From: JBEBVQ01 sp037190845 | Lineage (GTDB): Bacteria > Bacteroidota > Bacteroidia > Chitinophagales > Chitinophagaceae | Direction of reading: 5' to 3' | DNA: 64,000 nucleotides | Assembly (NCBI GenBank): GCA_037190845.1 | Contig: JBBCJI010000023.1 | Location: 62,001 to 126,000, forward strand | Part shown: positions 60,601 to 64,000 of the stretch, one piece after another | Position numbering within the stretch: the stretch's first letter is position 1 | How the letters are laid out: every line of letters begins with the position of its first letter | Made by a program: the position numbers and the translations under genes | Notes under the pieces: model-generated | What the model was told of the DNA's origin: nothing | The model's database searches: none | The model's input: only the letters and a program-made list of their open reading frames with translations

Positions 60601-60810
60601 TGCATGTATATGATATACATGGTTGGACGGAAGTCCACTGTGAATATCAAGGTAGTAAAAAACAGGGCTGGCGGCAGCAACCGAAGCATAAAAAAGAACT
60701 ATGGCCGGCATGCCCGCCCGCCATAGCCACCGGGCACAAATACCCGTCAATAGAGTGTATATGCTCCGTTGAACAACAATAAATGCCCCAGAATACGGAT
60801 AACCTGCCAA
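57682..60810 (-). CDS. Beta-propeller sensor histidine kinase (LytS/YehU type), cluster 2
   Basis: Membrane sensor of 1042 residues, same type as the kinase of cluster 1. The N-terminus has a membrane segment or signal (MPAIVLFYASVAAASP near 34-49), so the true start may be internal. Then come propeller blades (SNHVYHIHADRNGYIWIGT, SNDIYGFYEDNRGRIWLK), a Y_Y_Y domain (FHYRLAGTDKKWKEV), one membrane helix (LMWIAGIAAVGLVVGIAVWL), H box INPHFIFN with His847, N box VENAINHGL and G box EDDGVGRKQ. It sits among T9SS cargo genes, suggesting it senses their ligand or a surface state; the signal is not known. Confidence 0.92.
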   Translation of the reverse strand: MAGYPYSGAFIVVQRSIYTLLTGICARWLWRAGMPAIVLFYASVAAASPVFYYLDIHSGLPSNHVYHIHADRNGYIWIGTPQGVVRYNGYTPRIFDLSKGLPSNDIYGFYEDNRGRIWLKCFCSSLGYIYNNEYKEVVIEDPPARLFAEMWDYGGHAFLYSRYDYYHARNKIYFEQNDTLKSLRFDNGANCHNFRITEDKGLMYVKSIPMASGEDEYDIYHTKIISGQPVTTRAGQLPFKLRIGPDGTDRLQFFNDHVLLFSPAKKEISVFNWAKDRILWQWTPVPDAPVLSDVYAQDRFCFVTAGDSLYVFDESFRRNNAYHTGDISFPGYSSSYQIIKDTFWGLCAGTADAGLYIHIADAGRFPVVSAATAGFRHIGIFPDGVRYWWDGAKNDLVSLDHNGRAVYSARYKMGMVYKMIPRTDHRSLALTKYGLYIFDHATGSLTPFFHGHRLAPGTTPELYERLTRKYAQSIDIALVDSNELFSLSRSGLFHIKLKDSMLSAYVCDDSGEESRESYTRIVYDPLLQALWAYNTHTIMLYDRKGNHTPLVNNAPGQAYFRNIESILLDNTHGNVFIKEFDRLSVFNRYTGRYAVLHHNINLEKSQILLHDGMLIAAGRFGVIVNEIAGPVRLSPPVQYVHPKNIQYNEVRDLYVHDSSIFLNTDKGLFKVPLPHSKQFQLSTTKSVASYRLLAEHAGNRQALHAGDTLLLNQEDMKLILDLIRPLGNGTPKFHYRLAGTDKKWKEVNAGELTLSGLVPGRLYTFSIAASDLVWKSNYQDVYLYVTPYWWQTPAAKRLMWIAGIAAVGLVVGIAVWLTKRVVVQKNIRRNMHMEMELKSIYAQINPHFIFNTLGSAMLLIQKGKIQDAYQHVSRFSLLLRAYMKSSRNRFITIADEVENLRNYIELQQIRFKGKFDYEIILESTEVGQVRIPSLLLQPVVENAINHGLFHKQEKGFLHISFRSGTEYQEVVCVIEDDGVGRKQSKNIRKVSSLKTESYGSFLIEDLVRIFNKYEGTDISVAYTDKEVPGTGTIVTIHIKRTV

Positions 60811-60894
60811 CTACGAAATATTTTGTGTTGCTGCAAAGTAATCCGGAAAGTTAAAAAAATACTGGTATTAATGTAATGAATGTGCCGGATGAGG

Positions 60895-62820
60895 TTATTT
60901 TTTGATCACCCGGTGTATTGTTGTCTGCGCTCGCTTGTCCGTAATATGAATAAGATAAATTCCTTCCGGAACACTGCCGAGGTCGAAGATTAGCTTGTCA
61001 CCATCGCTGGTGCTGTACCGTATATGCATCATCTTACCGGTTACATCCAGCAGCCTCGCTTCCCGGACATGGTCTGTGAGATCTTCTCTCTGCACTACTA
61101 CATAACGAGTCGTAGGATTGGGGAATACTTTCAGCTCCGGAGCATGCGCTCCGGGTTCAGGTATATCCACCGGGAAGTTATTAACAACCACTTTCTGATT
61201 AACCCCCACATTCGTAATTGTTTTACGGGAACAATTATGATCCGGCCATCTCACGACAATTGAATCTATATGCGTAGCATTACCCAGACCAAAGTTCATT
61301 ATGAAAGGCTGCTGGCCTGCATGCTGACCTCTTCCCGCCATTACTTCCCGCATTTGCATCTTGCCATTGTAATATACATAGACACGCGTACCAATAGCGC
61401 TCATATTACTTCCTCCTCCACTCTTCAATATAAGCTTTACGGCGATCCAGTTATTTTTATTGCCGACATCATTACGCCAGATATCAACAAAACCTATTCC
61501 AGCACCCAGAACAATAAAGTCGTCGTCTCCATCAAGATCATAATCAAAAGGCTCTATGGCTGCTGTATTCCTGAGGTCTGCCACCAGCAATCCCAGCTCA
61601 GCAGCAACCTCTTTAAAAGAATGATCTGATTGCTGTTTCCAGAAGTATGTACGGTCGGTAGCAGGTACATAAGTGCCTTGCACCATGATGAGGTCTTTAA
61701 GACCGTCATTGTCAAAATCAAGGAATGATCCGTCATAATCTCCCCGATGAAAAGATGCCGGTGGTGATACTGGCAGAAAATCCGGCCGGATGTCGAAAGC
61801 ATAATTGTGATCCGGCCCCTTGTTAATACCTATCGTAGAGCGAAACTCACCGGCGCCATTACCACCATGTACTACGGAAAAGAACAGATCCATGTTCCCG
61901 TCATTATTCACGTCCTCCGGAATTACGGCAAATGTGCACGCCTGCTGACCGCTCCCCCTATGATATAAATTATAATCAATGGTTGTCGCTATATTGGTGA
62001 ATCCTCCGTTCCCATCGTTTTGGAATGCAATTCCCGGCGTGCGGCAATAAGGAGCTGTAAAGATATCAGGATAGCAGTCATTATTCCAGTCGGTAGCTGC
62101 TGATCCGTACATGGGTTCCTTATGGTCTCCTATTCCACTGACATCTGTCACATCGGAGAAAGTCCCGTCGCCTTTGCCTTTTAGCAGATAGCCATGATCC
62201 CATACATTGTTCTGATAATCCTTAAACCAGGCTGCAATAAATAAATCCAGATTGCCGTCCCGGTCATAATCTAAGGCAGAAATAGCACGAACATTTATTA
62301 ATGGCAGCTTGTCCAGACCATTACCATCAAGCCAGGTAAAATTTCCGGCACCATCTCCAAGATATACCTGACAACGCGTATCCTTTAACGAATAATGCTC
62401 CAGCCGGTGATAGTAATTACCGGTTACAATATCTATATTTCCATCGTTATTAAAATCTGCCAGTGTATAGCAGTTAGCATTATTTCCGGTATCAGGCGGT
62501 ACAACATTTACCCCGCTCTGGGCGGTAATATCAATGAACTTTCTCTTTCCGGCATCTTCAGGGTCCTGTATGTTGAGGTATATACGTACCGGATTCAGCA
62601 CAGTGTATATGGTTGTCCCCGGCGGCGTTTCTACCGTGACAATATCGGGGTAATCATCATTATTGACATCTGCTATGCTGACCATCGCCCCTCCTTTCGG
62701 CAGATCCCAGCCTACCTCATCATTTACTTTTTTAAACCATCCCGGAGCCTGGGCAGTCAGTTGTCCAGCAATCAATAACATACCTGCTGCGAGGGAGATT
62801 TTTTTAATGCTATTTTTCAT
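60895..62820 (-). CDS. FG-GAP/VCBS repeat and ASPIC/UnbV protein, T9SS type A (paralog A2)
   Basis: Secreted protein of 641 residues, close paralog of the product of 46284-48218 over its full length (shared GPDHNYAFDIR, PATDRTYFW, YGSAATDWNNDCYPDIFTAP). Same order: signal peptide (ISLAAGMLLIAGQLTAQ), FG-GAP repeats, ASPIC/UnbV domain (SAIGTRVYVYYNGKMQMREV), type A sorting domain (VFPNPTTRYVV ... GSVPEGIYLIHITDKR). It follows the B2 gene by 97 bases on the same strand, copying the B1-A1 order. Confidence 0.92.
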   Translation of the reverse strand: MKNSIKKISLAAGMLLIAGQLTAQAPGWFKKVNDEVGWDLPKGGAMVSIADVNNDDYPDIVTVETPPGTTIYTVLNPVRIYLNIQDPEDAGKRKFIDITAQSGVNVVPPDTGNNANCYTLADFNNDGNIDIVTGNYYHRLEHYSLKDTRCQVYLGDGAGNFTWLDGNGLDKLPLINVRAISALDYDRDGNLDLFIAAWFKDYQNNVWDHGYLLKGKGDGTFSDVTDVSGIGDHKEPMYGSAATDWNNDCYPDIFTAPYCRTPGIAFQNDGNGGFTNIATTIDYNLYHRGSGQQACTFAVIPEDVNNDGNMDLFFSVVHGGNGAGEFRSTIGINKGPDHNYAFDIRPDFLPVSPPASFHRGDYDGSFLDFDNDGLKDLIMVQGTYVPATDRTYFWKQQSDHSFKEVAAELGLLVADLRNTAAIEPFDYDLDGDDDFIVLGAGIGFVDIWRNDVGNKNNWIAVKLILKSGGGSNMSAIGTRVYVYYNGKMQMREVMAGRGQHAGQQPFIMNFGLGNATHIDSIVVRWPDHNCSRKTITNVGVNQKVVVNNFPVDIPEPGAHAPELKVFPNPTTRYVVVQREDLTDHVREARLLDVTGKMMHIRYSTSDGDKLIFDLGSVPEGIYLIHITDKRAQTTIHRVIKK

Positions 62821-62917
62821 GTTTTAATAAATAAACTATGCTGATATTTTATAGATGGAAGCGGCATGATATTTCTTGCCCTGTAAATAACCAACAGACA
62901 ACTTCACCTGGCTATCA

Positions 62918-64000
62918 CTAACGTAACAGGTGAAAATCCCCATGCTGTGTATATGGCATACCATCTATGTTGTATTGTAACAGAAATACGTAAGTACCCA
63001 GTGATGCAGGTAACCCTTTATGATTACCATCCCACCCTTTCAGTTTGTCGTTTGTGGTAAATATCCGCTCTCCCCATCTGTTATATATACCAAGTGTCAC
63101 ACCCTCCAGACGGCCGATATTACCCAGTATACGGAATACATCATTTACACCATCGCCATTAGGAGTGAAGGCGTTCGGAAGCCATATGTCGCAGAATATC
63201 TGCTTCACTTCGATCGTATCCTGATACGTACCACATTTGTTGATTGCGGTTACAATGTAGGTTCCACCATACTGAACCTGCAAGTATTTACCCACACTTC
63301 CGTCCGACCACCGCAATGAATCCGTATTCAATGACCAAGCCGACAGATGTAATGGCGTTTCCTCACAAACAGTTGTATCGGGGCCTAATGACACTACCGG
63401 GTCAGGAAAGTAAGACAGAACAATCGTATCTCTGCCGGTGCAATTATATTCCGTGGTAACATCAACAATATAAGTCCCAGCATCCGTTACAGATATGGAA
63501 GATGTAGTGGCACCTGTATTCCACGCATAAGAACTGTTGCTGCCATAACCAGCATCCAGGATGATCGTTTGTTCGTAGCAGATATCCCCGTCGGCGCCCA
63601 GGTTAATATCAGGATCAGGCATTGCAGTGATACTTATTGTATCCAACACCACGCAACCATTGAGATTTACAGATAAGACATAATCTCCTGTTTCGGCAAC
63701 ATGAATATAAGGCGTGGTGGCGCCTGTATTCCAACTATACACAGCACCGGCAATCTCCGTGCCGATACGGGCCGGCAGTTGCGTACAAATAATACTGTCC
63801 GCCCCGATGTATACCTCCGGGTCCGGGACAGCCACAATGGCAATAGAATCCCTTATAGTACATCCATATCTTGACACCTCCAGCCAGTAGATACCACTGC
63901 GTGTAACATTCATCTCTGTCGTAGACAATCCGTTACTCCAGAGATAGTGACTGCCGGGTGGTTGTACAGACCGCAGTGTATAAGGTAAAGCGCTTGCACA
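62918..64000 (-). CDS. T9SS type B surface protein (paralog B2), 5' part outside window
   Basis: Partial protein, about 360 C-terminal residues; the frame stays open to the window edge, past the first internal start at 63928. It aligns with the end of the B1 protein: YLWSNGLSTTEM against YLWSNGFSYTAM, then repeats (YSWNTGATTPYIHV, YAWNTGATTSSISV) and the type B sorting domain (IWLPNAFTPNGDGVNDVF ... IYNRWGERIF). The missing N-terminus probably carries the same jelly-roll domain as B1. Confidence 0.92.
   Translation of the reverse strand, partial: CASALPYTLRSVQPPGSHYLWSNGLSTTEMNVTRSGIYWLEVSRYGCTIRDSIAIVAVPDPEVYIGADSIICTQLPARIGTEIAGAVYSWNTGATTPYIHVAETGDYVLSVNLNGCVVLDTISITAMPDPDINLGADGDICYEQTIILDAGYGSNSSYAWNTGATTSSISVTDAGTYIVDVTTEYNCTGRDTIVLSYFPDPVVSLGPDTTVCEETPLHLSAWSLNTDSLRWSDGSVGKYLQVQYGGTYIVTAINKCGTYQDTIEVKQIFCDIWLPNAFTPNGDGVNDVFRILGNIGRLEGVTLGIYNRWGERIFTTNDKLKGWDGNHKGLPASLGTYVFLLQYNIDGMPYTQHGDFHLLR

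Overview
The window reads as chromosomal DNA of a free-living Bacteroidota, most likely in or near Chitinophagales. The reasons are a fused SecD-SecF, a GldC-like protein, many secreted proteins ending in type IX secretion (T9SS) sorting domains, a Bacteroidota-type ParC, and -7 promoter elements close to TAnnTTTG. It is gene dense. I see no phage, plasmid, integrase, transposase or CRISPR locus, but the gaps carry many palindromic or A/T-rich interspersed repeats.

Layout. 1-2.8 kb: 3' end of secDF, then an AraC-family regulator. 2.9-13.7 kb: regulatory cluster 1, with a lipoprotein, a beta-propeller sensor kinase, a LytTR response regulator, a LemA protein, a 1590-residue S74 chaperone-tipped surface protein and a T9SS protein. 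13.8-18.1 kb: ybeY, an RluA-family pseudouridine synthase, gldC, and a sugar operon (DegT aminotransferase, rfbC, HAD phosphatase). 18.2-20.8 kb: an ECF sigma factor and a protein with an inner-membrane helix, a long linker and an outer-membrane barrel. 20.9-34.5 kb: housekeeping genes (nuclease, metal-receptor protein, SET protein, superoxide dismutase, RND pump with TolC, hisS, a phosphatase, etfBA, ispD). 34.7-41.4 kb: tRNA-Arg, ferritin, trhO, a bifunctional nuclease, parC. 41.7-46.3 kb: a T9SS type B protein, a RmlD-like reductase, a candidate small RNA, a DUF1684 protein. 46.3-64 kb: regulatory cluster 2, with six large T9SS cargo proteins in paralogous sets (A, B, C types) around a second propeller kinase and LytTR regulator.

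The main discovery is a regulatory layout shared by the two clusters. Five promoters carry short direct repeats at an exact 21-bp period, the geometry LytTR proteins recognise. In cluster 1 (before the lipoprotein, LemA and S74 genes) the repeat reads CCGTTTRCTCAAT. In cluster 2 (before both C-type genes) it reads TTTYAATGG on the coding strand. Within each cluster the distance from the nearest repeat to the likely -7 box is constant: 39 bp in three of three and 31 bp in two of two. I infer that each kinase/LytTR pair controls its own set of surface proteins through its own operator. Cluster 2 would be a signal-responsive, duplicated T9SS surface module: propeller protein C, T9SS type B protein B, FG-GAP/ASPIC protein A.

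Long open frames lying antisense to large genes were treated as shadows and omitted.
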